Below are positions 50,818-57,370 of a stretch of DNA of 64,000 bases, piece after piece. The notes beneath the pieces are model-generated. The model was not told the DNA's origin, ran no database searches, and was given only the letters and a program-made list of their open reading frames with translations. The position numbers and the translations under genes were made by a program. Position 1 is the stretch's first letter; the number at the start of each line of letters is the position of its first letter. Origin of the DNA: Actinomadura sp. NBRC 104412 (lineage in GTDB: Bacteria; Actinomycetota; Actinomycetes; Streptosporangiales; Streptosporangiaceae); assembly GCF_030269515.1 (NCBI RefSeq), contig NZ_BSTM01000023.1, positions 1-64,000 of the forward strand, written 5' to 3'.

Positions 50818-50887
50818 CTCTCCCCCCCGTTCCCGCCCCTCAGGACGTACACGCTGACCTCCCCATCCCCAACGGCCGCAATCCAGG

Positions 50888-51445
50888 TCAGCCGGCCCGC
50901 TCAACCTCCCTCAACGCCAGTTCCCAGGGGAAACGGTCGTCCCCCTCACTCCGCGGCGGACGCTCCCCGTACCCCGTCACGAAACGCACGCCCTCACTGC
51001 GCAACGTCGACACACTCTCCTTGAACGCGTGACGCCCCGCCAGCGCACTGTTGACGAACGGCAGCACAACGATCGGCGTCCCCATCCCAGGAGCCTCCGC
51101 GAGCACCCCCAGCGCATAGGTGTCGCTGATGCCATGAGCCCACTTGTTGACCGTGTTGTACGTCGCCGGCGCCACGATGATGGCGTCCGACAAGGGCGCC
51201 CGAGGCTCCCCGGGCTTCCGGTACCGCCAACGCACCGGATTCCCCGTCTGCCGTTCCAACGCCTCGACATCAATAAAGTCCAACGCCGAAGGCGTGGCGA
51301 TGACCTGCACGTCCCACCCACGCCCCTGCGCGAGCGACACCAGCTCCCCAACGCCCCCCGCAGGCCCGGCCGCACAAACAACAACCCCAAGAAGCCCCAC
51401 CACCGACCCCCCATCCCAGGACACCGCACGACTCACCAACACCAT
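50888..51445 (-). CDS. Flavoprotein (phosphopantothenoylcysteine decarboxylase-like)
   Basis: 185 residues. Rossmann-like flavoprotein: GVVVCAAGPAGGVGELV at the start and DAIIVAPATYNTVNKWAHGISD, the FMN-binding signature of the HFCD family. No partner synthetase domain is present, so it is not CoaBC. Substrate unknown. The ATG at 51445 is chosen as start, but its ribosome site is weak and the frame is open upstream to 51550. The last chromosomal gene before the integrated element. Confidence 0.75.
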   Translation of the reverse strand: MVLVSRAVSWDGGSVVGLLGVVVCAAGPAGGVGELVSLAQGRGWDVQVIATPSALDFIDVEALERQTGNPVRWRYRKPGEPRAPLSDAIIVAPATYNTVNKWAHGISDTYALGVLAEAPGMGTPIVVLPFVNSALAGRHAFKESVSTLRSEGVRFVTGYGERPPRSEGDDRFPWELALREVERAG

Positions 51446-51679
51446 GCCATCGAGAACACGCTCACAACGAGGCGTACGGCTGGCCTTCAACAACACCCGC
51501 AAGACGAAGCCACCCAAGTGGACGGCATCCACCCAGGCCGGACGCATCAATGGGACTCTGCCACTGCCTGCCCGAAAGATCGCCCCAGCCGCTCACGGCC
51601 GGCCACGAAGCGGGTGGCCGGTGGAGACGGGTAACGCCCAGGACACGGGGATCATGCCGGTGACCTGGGCCTTCGTGGT
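51446..51679. other. Chromosomal flank of the integrated element
   Basis: 234 bp between the flavoprotein gene and the tRNA half. Nothing recognised. Transcription of the original tRNA would have run into this stretch. Confidence 0.4.
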
Positions 51680-51723
51680 TGGAGCGGGCGACGGGAATCG
51701 AACCCGCGTAGCCAGTTTGGAAG
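51680..51723 (-). other. Attachment site: 3' half of a tRNA-Gly (UCC) gene
   Basis: On the minus strand this reads from an anticodon loop CTTCCAA through ACTGG, the T arm (GCGGGTTCGATTCCCGT) and the acceptor CGCCCGC to a terminal TCCA. The 5' half (which should start GCGGGCG) is absent: beyond 51723 the sequence no longer fits a tRNA. A lone 3' half is what integration into a tRNA leaves at the far end of an element. tRNA identity is from the TCC anticodon and typical actinobacterial tRNA-Gly sequence. Confidence 0.85.
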
Positions 51724-51822
51724 ATATCGGCCCATGATCACGCAACCGGCTTCCATCCAGCTCAGCGCTCCTAAGCCATGATCCGAAAGTGACCGTGACC
51801 CCCCGCTGGCGACCGACCGAAC

Positions 51823-51844
51823 GGGCACGATCAGGGCACGCTCA
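51823..51844 (+). repeat. Tandem 11-bp repeats next to the att site
   Basis: GGGCACGATCA is followed directly by GGGCACGCTCA, about 100 bp inside the element. GTGACCGTGACC (51789-51800) nearby is also a tandem pair. Both could be arm-type sites for the integrase or excisionase. Confidence 0.5.
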
Positions 51845-51916
51845 GTCTCCTGCATCCGGCAGGGAACCTAAGCTGTTACGGGAGCGTCTCGGGGGAGACG
51901 GCAGCAGGGAGAGACG

Positions 51917-52123
51917 ATGCGCAAACCTAGTCCAGAGCAGTGGAGGTCCATGCTCGTGGCTGGAGTTGCTGGGTGGCTCGCCGCCCTGTCTGCCGTAGCT
52001 GGCTACGTTGAAGACGATGAGTCGCGTGCTCTCCTTGTTGCCGTCCTGGCCCTATCCAGTGGTGTAACGGCAATCCCTCTCTCAAAAAACCCGCGAACGA
52101 TGTCTTCTACCATAAAAAAATGA
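51917..52123 (+). CDS. Small membrane protein of the element
   Basis: 68 residues. GGGAGAGACG precedes the ATG, a clear ribosome site. Two hydrophobic segments (about 13-29 and 38-55) around VEDDESR, and a basic tail (NPRTMSSTIKK). No family recognised; holin-like or immunity-like topologies are possible but unsupported. A run of A before the stop region shows lower GC than the chromosome. Confidence 0.6.
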   Translation: MRKPSPEQWRSMLVAGVAGWLAALSAVAGYVEDDESRALLVAVLALSSGVTAIPLSKNPRTMSSTIKK

Positions 52124-52216
52124 CTCCCCGCGCGCGCGGGGATGGTCTAGTCGCTTCGAATAGCTGCGCGGACCCTGTGTCTGGGCTTCCCGTCTGCCGT
52201 CGTCCCGCGCTCCGCG

Positions 52217-52296
52217 CTACCAGGGCGGGGTCAGGGCGCCAAGGTGGAGCGCCCCACTGGACGAACGACCTTGGCGCCCTGGCCCTGGTCTGGTAG
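52217..52296. repeat. Large stem-loop, candidate origin structure
   Basis: Outer arms CTACCAG (52217-52223) and CTGGTAG (52290-52296), inner arms CAGGGCGCCAAGG (52232-52244) and CCTTGGCGCCCTG (52269-52281), loop of 24 nt. The 13-bp inner stem is perfect. HUH-initiator elements use such structures as double- or single-strand origins. Confidence 0.6.
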
Positions 52297-52453
52297 ATCT
52301 CCGATCGGGACGGCGGCAGACGGGAAGCTCCCCTAACTCAACCCCTCGCCCTCCGGTAATCTTGCGGGTCGGCTTCCCGGAGTCGGAGGCCCCCGCCGGA
52401 GGCGAATTTTTTCCGGGAGTCTTCGGAAGCGGATAGTTCCTGAGCTGCACAGC

Positions 52454-52511
52454 TAGGACGTTACGTCCTACCTCTCGATGCCGAGAGACTCAAAGTAGGA
52501 CGCTACGTCTG
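52454..52511. promoter_or_regulatory. TAGGACGT palindrome cluster with nested hairpin
   Basis: TAGGACGT-T-ACGTCCTA at 52454-52470 is a perfect palindrome with a 1-nt centre. A diverged copy, TAGGACGCTACGTC, sits at 52496-52509. Between them CTCTCG and CGAGAG form a small hairpin (ATGC loop). Spacing suggests two regulator sites or an initiator nick region before the small ORF at 52548. Confidence 0.55.
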
Positions 52512-52547
52512 TGGTGATGTGAGAGGAGCTTCGGCAGTCTGCTTGCC

Positions 52548-52709
52548 ATGACTTCTTTCCCTGGGCTGGCTCTCTTCGCCTTGCTGTGGGCGCTCGTCTT
52601 GCTAGTCGCGACCTTCGGGGTGGTGCTCCCGGCCGTGTGGTCCCGTAAACCATTACGGAGGCGAGCGGCGCTCGCAGTGCTGGACCGGCTCCTTACTCGT
52701 CGTCGTTAA
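52548..52709 (+). CDS. Candidate 53-aa membrane peptide
   Basis: ATG to TAA, 53 residues: MTSFPGLALFALL begins a single strong helix of about 30 residues (ending FGVVLPAVW), then a basic tail with RKPLRRRAA and TRRR. This positive-inside pattern is typical of real small membrane proteins. The ribosome site is poor: GAGAGGAG lies about 20 nt upstream. Downstream of the palindrome cluster, which may control it. Family unknown. Confidence 0.5.
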   Translation: MTSFPGLALFALLWALVLLVATFGVVLPAVWSRKPLRRRAALAVLDRLLTRRR

Positions 52710-52988
52710 GCACTCGGCGGCGGCGCGTACCCCGGCGCTGCCGTCAGCCGGGCGGCCGGCCTGGGCGGTGGCTTTCGCGCGCCCGCCTTCGGCCCGCCGG
52801 GGCGGGACCGGCCCCCAGGCCGCACGCCCGCCCCGGCGTCGCCGGGCGGGCGGTGCGGTGGCGCGAAGCGCCGCCGCCCTTGATCTTAGATGGCCGAATT
52901 CGGCAATGGAGTCAACTGCTCACAGAGTTCGACCAACTTAGCGTAGTCTCACTTGAACAGGTCGGTTCTAAGTCGGGACAGGTGACAA
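52710..52988. other. Very GC-rich structured block then promoter region
   Basis: 52710-52880 is almost only G and C. A perfect 12-bp pair CGCCGGGGCGGG (52795-52806) / CCCGCCCCGGCG (52827-52838), CGGCCTGGG (52757-52765) / CCCAGGCCG (52814-52822), and GGCGC-GAA-GCGCC (52860-52872) can form competing stems. After 52885 base composition drops sharply towards the AT-richer gene at 52989. No gene seen. Confidence 0.5.
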
Positions 52989-53567
52989 ATGGATGCGACT
53001 GACTGGATAGCGACTATTGCGGCCGTGATAGCAGTTGTAGCCGCGATCGCAAGTTGGAGGCAAGTGGCTCACGCGAGAAATCAGGCTGAGGCGGCGAAGG
53101 GATCGCTTGCACTTCAAGAGAAGATGTGGAGGGACGCGACGCAACCCTACGTATATGTGGACATTCGACCAGATCCACGAAACGGCTCTATGCTACTGCT
53201 TATAATTGAGAACATTGGTAGATCGGTAGCGACCAATGTTCGCGTCGAGTTTAACCCTCCACTAGAGTCGGCCACCGAAAAGTTCAGGGACATAGGCGCT
53301 AAAAAGGCGCTTGCTGAAGGGATTCCCGCAATGCCCCCGGGTGCCCGCGTCTCTCATTTTTTCGGCCTGGGCTTCGAACTTGCTAGTTCAAATCTCCCAA
53401 AGTCCTATAGCGTTAAGATCACGGGAGATGGTCCGCTTGGAGCCCTGGATCCTCTGGAGTATAAGTTAGATCTAAATGCCCTCCTATTGGAGGGGCCAGT
53501 TCTAGCCGAGGGAACGTTATATGACCTAACAAGAGCCATCCGTAAATTGACGGACAAGATAAAATAG
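52989..53567 (+). CDS. Membrane-anchored hypothetical protein with beta domain, atypical codon use
   Basis: 192 residues. N-terminal helix (about 6-24: WIATIAAVIAVVAAIASW) then a short coiled segment, then a beta-rich part with TQPYVYVDIRPDP, MLLLIIENIGRSVATNVRVEFNPPL and a loop MPPGARVSHFFGLGFEL. The middle resembles a CARDB-like beta-sandwich. Third codon positions are often A or T, unlike neighbours, so it came from elsewhere. GACAGGTGAC precedes the ATG. Function unknown; cargo of the element. Confidence 0.75.
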   Translation: MDATDWIATIAAVIAVVAAIASWRQVAHARNQAEAAKGSLALQEKMWRDATQPYVYVDIRPDPRNGSMLLLIIENIGRSVATNVRVEFNPPLESATEKFRDIGAKKALAEGIPAMPPGARVSHFFGLGFELASSNLPKSYSVKITGDGPLGALDPLEYKLDLNALLLEGPVLAEGTLYDLTRAIRKLTDKIK

Positions 53568-53577
53568 TCCACTATTC

Positions 53578-53593
53578 GATAAGCATTCTTATC
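53578..53593. terminator. AT-rich hairpin between convergent genes
   Basis: GATAAG-CATT-CTTATC follows the unknown gene by 10 bp, then CTGACTTTTCC with a short T run. It looks like an ordinary intrinsic terminator. Confidence 0.5.
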
Positions 53594-53673
53594 CTGACTT
53601 TTCCAGTCTCTGTGAGCGTGTGGTCAATCTCCCACAGAATGAGTCTCGGCGGTGGCATGGTTTTGCCGGTGGT

Positions 53674-54192
53674 TTAGAGGTCTGTGAGCATGGCGTCCAT
53701 GACGGGGCCTTCGCCGCCGATGGTGCCGATCTTGTACCAGCCCCAGCGTTCGTACATGGCTTGGGCGGGGGATCCGGGGATGGTGGCGAGTGTGGCGTAG
53801 TCCTCGCTGCGTGTGGTGAGCAGGGCGTCAAGGAGGGGGTGCGCCAAGCCCTGGCCTTGGTGGGCGTGGTGTATGTCCAGCTCGATGACGGCGAACTTGG
53901 TCGCTGTGAGGATGGGTTCAGGTGGGGGTGTGGCGTCGGCCCACCAGCCTCCGGCTGGGAAGCGAAAGCCGAAGCTGAAGCCGGCCAAGGCTCCGGCCAC
54001 GTGGACGGTCACCAGGTTGAAGCCTGGGCTGTGGGCTTGGGCCTGTGTGCGGGCTGTGAACTGTTCGCGGCTGAAGAGGGGGTCGTCGCGGTGCGGGTCG
54101 TCCTTGCGTGCTGCTAGGTAGACCTCGGTCAGTTCGGGGAGCATTTCCAGTGTCTGCTCGCCGGTGTGGTGCGTGTACGTGGCGTCGGTCAT
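53674..54192 (-). CDS. GNAT family acetyltransferase of the element
   Basis: 172 residues. Acetyl-CoA-dependent transferase: FAVIELDIHHAHQGQGLAHPLLDALL is the A motif (QGQGLA), ending with MYERWGWYKIGT. The N-terminal half (YLAARKDDPHRDDPLFSREQF) would shape the substrate site. It overlaps the regulator gene upstream by ATGA, so the two are co-translated. Substrate unknown; antibiotic or toxin modification is possible but unsupported. Confidence 0.85.
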   Translation of the reverse strand: MTDATYTHHTGEQTLEMLPELTEVYLAARKDDPHRDDPLFSREQFTARTQAQAHSPGFNLVTVHVAGALAGFSFGFRFPAGGWWADATPPPEPILTATKFAVIELDIHHAHQGQGLAHPLLDALLTTRSEDYATLATIPGSPAQAMYERWGWYKIGTIGGEGPVMDAMLTDL

Positions 54193-55643
54193 GACCTGAT
54201 CGCCTTGTGAGCTGGTGATGCGGCGAGTGCGAGTCGTTCGCGGTACTCGCTGATGATCGGATGGCCTTGCATTTCGGGTGGCACGGGTTGGAGGACCTGA
54301 CTTGCCAAATTGGTGATCATTGTGGTGCGGTGGGCCGGTTGAAGTGCCTCGTAGGTCGCTTGGGCCTGCCGGACACCTTCGCTGATGTCGCCCGCTTGGA
54401 CGTGCGCGAACGCTTGGAGGAGCTTGATCTGGGCTGGGCTCCTGCTGTCCTCTGCTGGGTAGAGCTGGATCGCTCTGCGGGCTGCGTTGTCGGCCTTGGC
54501 CACATCGCCGCTGTGGGCGTGAACCCATGCCTCGGTGTAGCGCAATCGGTCCTCGCCCCATCCGTTCACTGAATCAAGGTCCTCAGTGACGCTGGAGGGT
54601 AGTTGTTCAAGTATCCGCTCGCTTCGGGATAGCTCTCGGTTGGCGTTGTCGACCTTGCCCGCCAGGATGAGAGCCTGGGCGCGGGCTGTGCTGACGGACG
54701 CGAGTCCGGCGCACGGGTGGCCCTGGGAAAGTTCGAGGGCTTCACTGGCCTGTCTAATCAGAAGATGCGGGGACCGCTTCTCGTATAGTCCGTGAATGAG
54801 CCGTTCGCCACGTACCCACAACTGACTTTCAAGGTCGCCTGAGCTGTCACATGCTGCCTGAGCGGTTTGCCACCAGTGACGGGCTTCCCTGGCGCGACCC
54901 AGGTTGCTGAGCGTCTTCGCCATGAGGACGGAAAGGATTCCGCTGATCCGGCACCATTCCCGATAGACCGGCGAATCGCGGTCCTTGACGCCCCTGGTCA
55001 GCAGGCGGAGGGATACCATGTCTGCTGCCAGATCTTCAATGAGGTGTTCGGGCGGAGTTGATAGGTAGGAGTATCCGTACTCTAGAGAAGTCTCTGCCCA
55101 ATGGTCGAGTTGTCGCCCGTCATTGTTCTCGAAGGTCTGCCCGATGCTTGTTCGGATGGCTTCGAGAGCATACGTGCCCGGCGAGACACTGATGCCGAGC
55201 GCGGCTAGGGCCTGCAAGAGCTGGCGGCGTTCCATGTCCTCCCCGATGTAGCTGTCTATACCAGGGAAACCCAGGATCGACCCCGTTGCCAAATCTCGGG
55301 GCTCGGTACGCGGTCCCGGGGGCATGCTGCTGGTGGGCTCGCCGGGAGATGTGCGAGGTGCGAGGCCAAGATCCATGCGGGCGGAGTCGGGCATGTTGAG
55401 GCCGTCGGCGATGCGTTCGAGGACGTCTAGCGTCTGCACTTGCCGGGCGTCGTTCATGTAGACGCTGACTGTGCCTTGTGCCATGCCGCAGGCGATGCCC
55501 ATCTGGGTCTGGCTGGCTCCTGCGTACTGGTGGACCAGTTGGAAGACGGCGCCGATATTGCGACTGCGGAGAGCATCGATCATTTGCGGTCGTTGCCAGA
55601 GTGAAGCGGGGATGGCGATCGGGTCTGAGGCCCGTGGGGGCAT
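54189..55643 (-). CDS. XRE-type regulator with TPR-like C-terminus (element)
   Basis: 484 residues. N-terminal XRE domain (about 25-85: HQYAGASQTQMGIACGMAQGTVSVYMND), then a long helical part with repeats (KTLSNLGRAREARHWW, ARAQALILAGKVDNANREL, AEAWVHAHSGDVAKADNAARRAI). This is the type encoded near transfer genes in actinomycetes and often paired with a GNAT or HATPase gene. The start is ATG 55643 with GGAAGG 8 nt upstream; an ATG 7 codons earlier has no ribosome site. Direct repeats in its promoter region suggest self-regulation. Confidence 0.82.
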   Translation of the reverse strand: MPPRASDPIAIPASLWQRPQMIDALRSRNIGAVFQLVHQYAGASQTQMGIACGMAQGTVSVYMNDARQVQTLDVLERIADGLNMPDSARMDLGLAPRTSPGEPTSSMPPGPRTEPRDLATGSILGFPGIDSYIGEDMERRQLLQALAALGISVSPGTYALEAIRTSIGQTFENNDGRQLDHWAETSLEYGYSYLSTPPEHLIEDLAADMVSLRLLTRGVKDRDSPVYREWCRISGILSVLMAKTLSNLGRAREARHWWQTAQAACDSSGDLESQLWVRGERLIHGLYEKRSPHLLIRQASEALELSQGHPCAGLASVSTARAQALILAGKVDNANRELSRSERILEQLPSSVTEDLDSVNGWGEDRLRYTEAWVHAHSGDVAKADNAARRAIQLYPAEDSRSPAQIKLLQAFAHVQAGDISEGVRQAQATYEALQPAHRTTMITNLASQVLQPVPPEMQGHPIISEYRERLALAASPAHKAIRS

Positions 55644-55690
55644 CGTCTCTGCCTTCCAGCTCATCAGGTACGGCGCCGTGGGTCGAGCGT

Positions 55691-55731
55691 ATCTCGGCGC
55701 GTGATATCGCCGTGTGATACCGGCGCGAGAT
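55691..55731. promoter_or_regulatory. Divergent operator region with direct and inverted repeats
   Basis: GTGATATCGCC (55701) and GTGATACCGGC (55713) are near-identical repeats 12 bp apart. They are framed by ATCTCG (55691-55696) and CGAGAT (55726-55731). It lies between the XRE gene and the plus-strand small-protein operon, so the XRE protein is the likely ligand. Confidence 0.45.
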
Positions 55732-55766
55732 GGGTCTGGATCTGCATCTAGCCGATCGTGGTCGCC

Positions 55767-55955
55767 ATGACGCAGCAGCAGACAGTGGATGAGCCTCGCC
55801 GGGCCTGTGTGTCGTGTGGTGGGCGGGGTGGCAAGTTCGTTCTTCCTCGGCGTGGGCTGGTCGCGGTCCGGTCGGGGGGTGCTCGCGAGCCGCTTCCGGT
55901 TCAGGAGTTGGAGCCCTGTCCGTTGTGTGTGGGGACGGGGGTGCAGGCGGCGTGA
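55767..55955 (+). CDS. Small zinc-finger-like protein
   Basis: 62 residues. Two CxxC pairs: CVSCGGRGGKF at about 12 and CPLCVGTG near the C-terminus. Together they can form one zinc ribbon (DnaJ-type CxxCxGxG character). Such small proteins are frequent in actinomycete ICEs. The start could be GTG 55758 or ATG 55767; no clear ribosome site. The first gene of a chain of overlapping genes up to 57219. Confidence 0.6.
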   Translation: MTQQQTVDEPRRACVSCGGRGGKFVLPRRGLVAVRSGGAREPLPVQELEPCPLCVGTGVQAA

Positions 55956-56065
55956 TGGTGCAGGGGCCGGGCGTCGGGTTCGGGGTGTCGTGGGTGCGGG
56001 CGGGCCGCGTCCTGGTCGGCGCCGCGGGTGGGAAGGGCGCCGGTGTTGTGGGGCCGGGTGGGTGA
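55955..56065 (+). CDS. Possible 36-aa ORF in the small-gene chain
   Basis: Starts at an ATG overlapping the previous stop by one base and ends in a GTGA overlap with the next gene. Gly/Val-rich (GPGVGFGVSWVRAGRVLVG). The linking overlaps are the only support. Confidence 0.3.
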   Translation: MVQGPGVGFGVSWVRAGRVLVGAAGGKGAGVVGPGG

Positions 56066-56469
56066 GGCCGGTGCCGGCGAATGCTCGGGTGTGGGTGCCT
56101 GATCACTGGCATGTGGGCACCTCGCGTGATGGGACCTGGCGGGTCTTGCCGGAGCGGCGGGACCGTGCGGGCGCGCGGGCGGTGGTGCGGGCGCTGCTGG
56201 TGCGGGACGGGGAACTGACCGGTGATCACCGGTATGAGGCCGGGGTACGCGCCATTGATCGGGGTTATGACAGTTACCTGGTTGGCCTGGTGGCGTATGT
56301 CGCGTTCGCCTGCATGTGCCCGCCGACTTCGACACGGAAAGGTGAGGAGAGTGGCAGTGCCGGGGTTGCCGGTGCCGTTGGAGTTCCGGAGGGCTTCGCG
56401 GTGCGAGACGCTGAATCAGACCGGGTGCGTGGAGGTGGCGAAGGGCCCGGGGTTTGTGGCCGTTCGTGA
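56062..56469 (+). CDS. Hypothetical protein of the element
   Basis: 135 residues. The first 90 look genuine (NARVWVPDHWHVGTSRDGTWRVL, then ALLVRDGELTGDHRYEAGVRAIDRGYDSYLVGLVAY). The last 37 overlap the following gene in another frame and look like shadow sequence, so the 3' end may carry a frameshift or the true stop may differ. No family recognised. GTG start in GTGA overlap. Confidence 0.5.
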   Translation: MRPVPANARVWVPDHWHVGTSRDGTWRVLPERRDRAGARAVVRALLVRDGELTGDHRYEAGVRAIDRGYDSYLVGLVAYVAFACMCPPTSTRKGEESGSAGVAGAVGVPEGFAVRDAESDRVRGGGEGPGVCGRS

Positions 56470-56980
56470 TTCGACCGACCGTGGCGGTGTGGTGCTTGCG
56501 GTCTCGCCGGAGGCGTGGCGGCGGTTGGTGCGCCAGATGACGCATCGGATGCTGGTGCGCCGGTTGCCGTGTGATGCGACGGCGGCCGTGCGGGCGCGTC
56601 GGGTGCTGCGGGGCGAGCTGGCGCACTACCCGGCGGGCCTGCTTGATGACGTGGTGCTGTGTACCTGCGAGACGGTGACGAACGCGGTGCTGCATTCGGG
56701 GACGGCGCCGTGCGGGTTCCTGGTCCTGGTGGTGGTGGAGACCTTCGACCGGCTGCGCGTTGAGGTGCTGGACGAGGGGAACGGCGCCGGTTCTGTGCTG
56801 GGTGAAGAGGCCGGGTTGTTGGCCGAGGGCGGCCGGGGCCTGTTCATCGTTGCGGAGCTGTCGGCGGCGATGGGGGTGTACGCCGATGGGGCGGGTCAGA
56901 ACGTGTGGTTTGAAATCGACCTGTCCTCTCAGCCCGAGCGGCCGGGTTGTGGTCTGAGCCGGGCGGGTGACCGGTCATGA
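56357..56980 (+). CDS. DUF397 - HATPase fusion protein (anti-sigma-factor-like)
   Basis: 207 residues. Residues about 7-58 match DUF397: PLEFRRASRCETLN, CVEVAKGPGFVAVRDSTD and LAVSPEAWRRLV. Residues about 70-195 match a RsbW-like GHKL ATPase: DDVVLCTCETVTNAVLHSG (N box), VEVLDEGNG (G1), GGRGLFIVAELSAAMGV (G2) and NVWFEI. In Streptomyces WhiJ-like loci, XRE, DUF397 and HATPase are separate adjacent genes; here the latter two are one protein beside an XRE gene. The start is GTG 56357 with GGAG 7 nt upstream. It may act as a regulator of the XRE protein or a sigma factor. Confidence 0.75.
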   Translation: MPGLPVPLEFRRASRCETLNQTGCVEVAKGPGFVAVRDSTDRGGVVLAVSPEAWRRLVRQMTHRMLVRRLPCDATAAVRARRVLRGELAHYPAGLLDDVVLCTCETVTNAVLHSGTAPCGFLVLVVVETFDRLRVEVLDEGNGAGSVLGEEAGLLAEGGRGLFIVAELSAAMGVYADGAGQNVWFEIDLSSQPERPGCGLSRAGDRS

Positions 56981-57219
56981 CTCTGCTGGCCAAGGTCGTG
57001 GGTGCGGATACCGATCAGGAGTGCGAGTTTTGCCCGGTGCGCGCGGTGCTGCGCGCTGAGCTGGTCCCGGCTGTGCAGGGGTCGGGCCGGTTGCTGGTGT
57101 GCCGGTTGCATGGCCGCATGCCGATGATGGTCATGGAGTTCCGGAACGTGGTGATCTGGCTGGATGAGGACGCCGGGAACACGCTCAACTGGACGACGGC
57201 AGGGCCGGTGGTGAGCTGA
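56977..57219 (+). CDS. Small hypothetical protein with Cys pair
   Basis: 80 residues, ATGA overlap with the fusion gene. Begins TLLAKVVGADTDQECEFCPVRAVLRAEL (CEFC pair), later CRLHGRMP, a possible third and fourth metal ligand. Compact, one beta-rich C-terminal half (MEFRNVVIWLDEDAG). Family not recognised. Last gene of the small-gene chain. Confidence 0.65.
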   Translation: MTLLAKVVGADTDQECEFCPVRAVLRAELVPAVQGSGRLLVCRLHGRMPMMVMEFRNVVIWLDEDAGNTLNWTTAGPVVS

Positions 57220-57301
57220 CCGGCGAACTGCCCGGCGTGCGGGTACCTGGCCGGGGTGCTCGCCCGCCTTGATAGGTGCCTGGTGGCGGTCCTGTGAAGT
57301 C

Positions 57302-57354
57302 GTGACATGACGTGCGGCAACCCGCTACGCTGCCTGGACGGTTGAGTTGTCGAG
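57302..57354 (+). promoter_or_regulatory. Promoter and half-operator of the GntR gene
   Basis: GTGACA (57302-57307), an 18-bp spacer and TACGCT (57326-57331) form a plausible promoter. TTGTCGAG at 57347-57354, just downstream, is the half-site seen twice in the next promoter, fitting self-repression. Confidence 0.5.
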
Positions 57355-57370
57355 CTGATGGCAGGATGAG

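Larger units (their letters stand above)
52124..52547. other. Non-coding block with stem-loops, 424 bp
   Basis: No gene with a ribosome site. Contains the long stem-loop at 52217-52296, the palindromes at 52454-52511, and a T6 run at about 52408 after a GC-rich stretch. A good candidate for a replication or transfer locus of the element. Confidence 0.5.

Noticed and set aside
51680..51770. Complete tRNA gene
   Set aside because: Only the 3' half fits; no matching 5' acceptor GCGGGCG or D arm in the next 50 bp.
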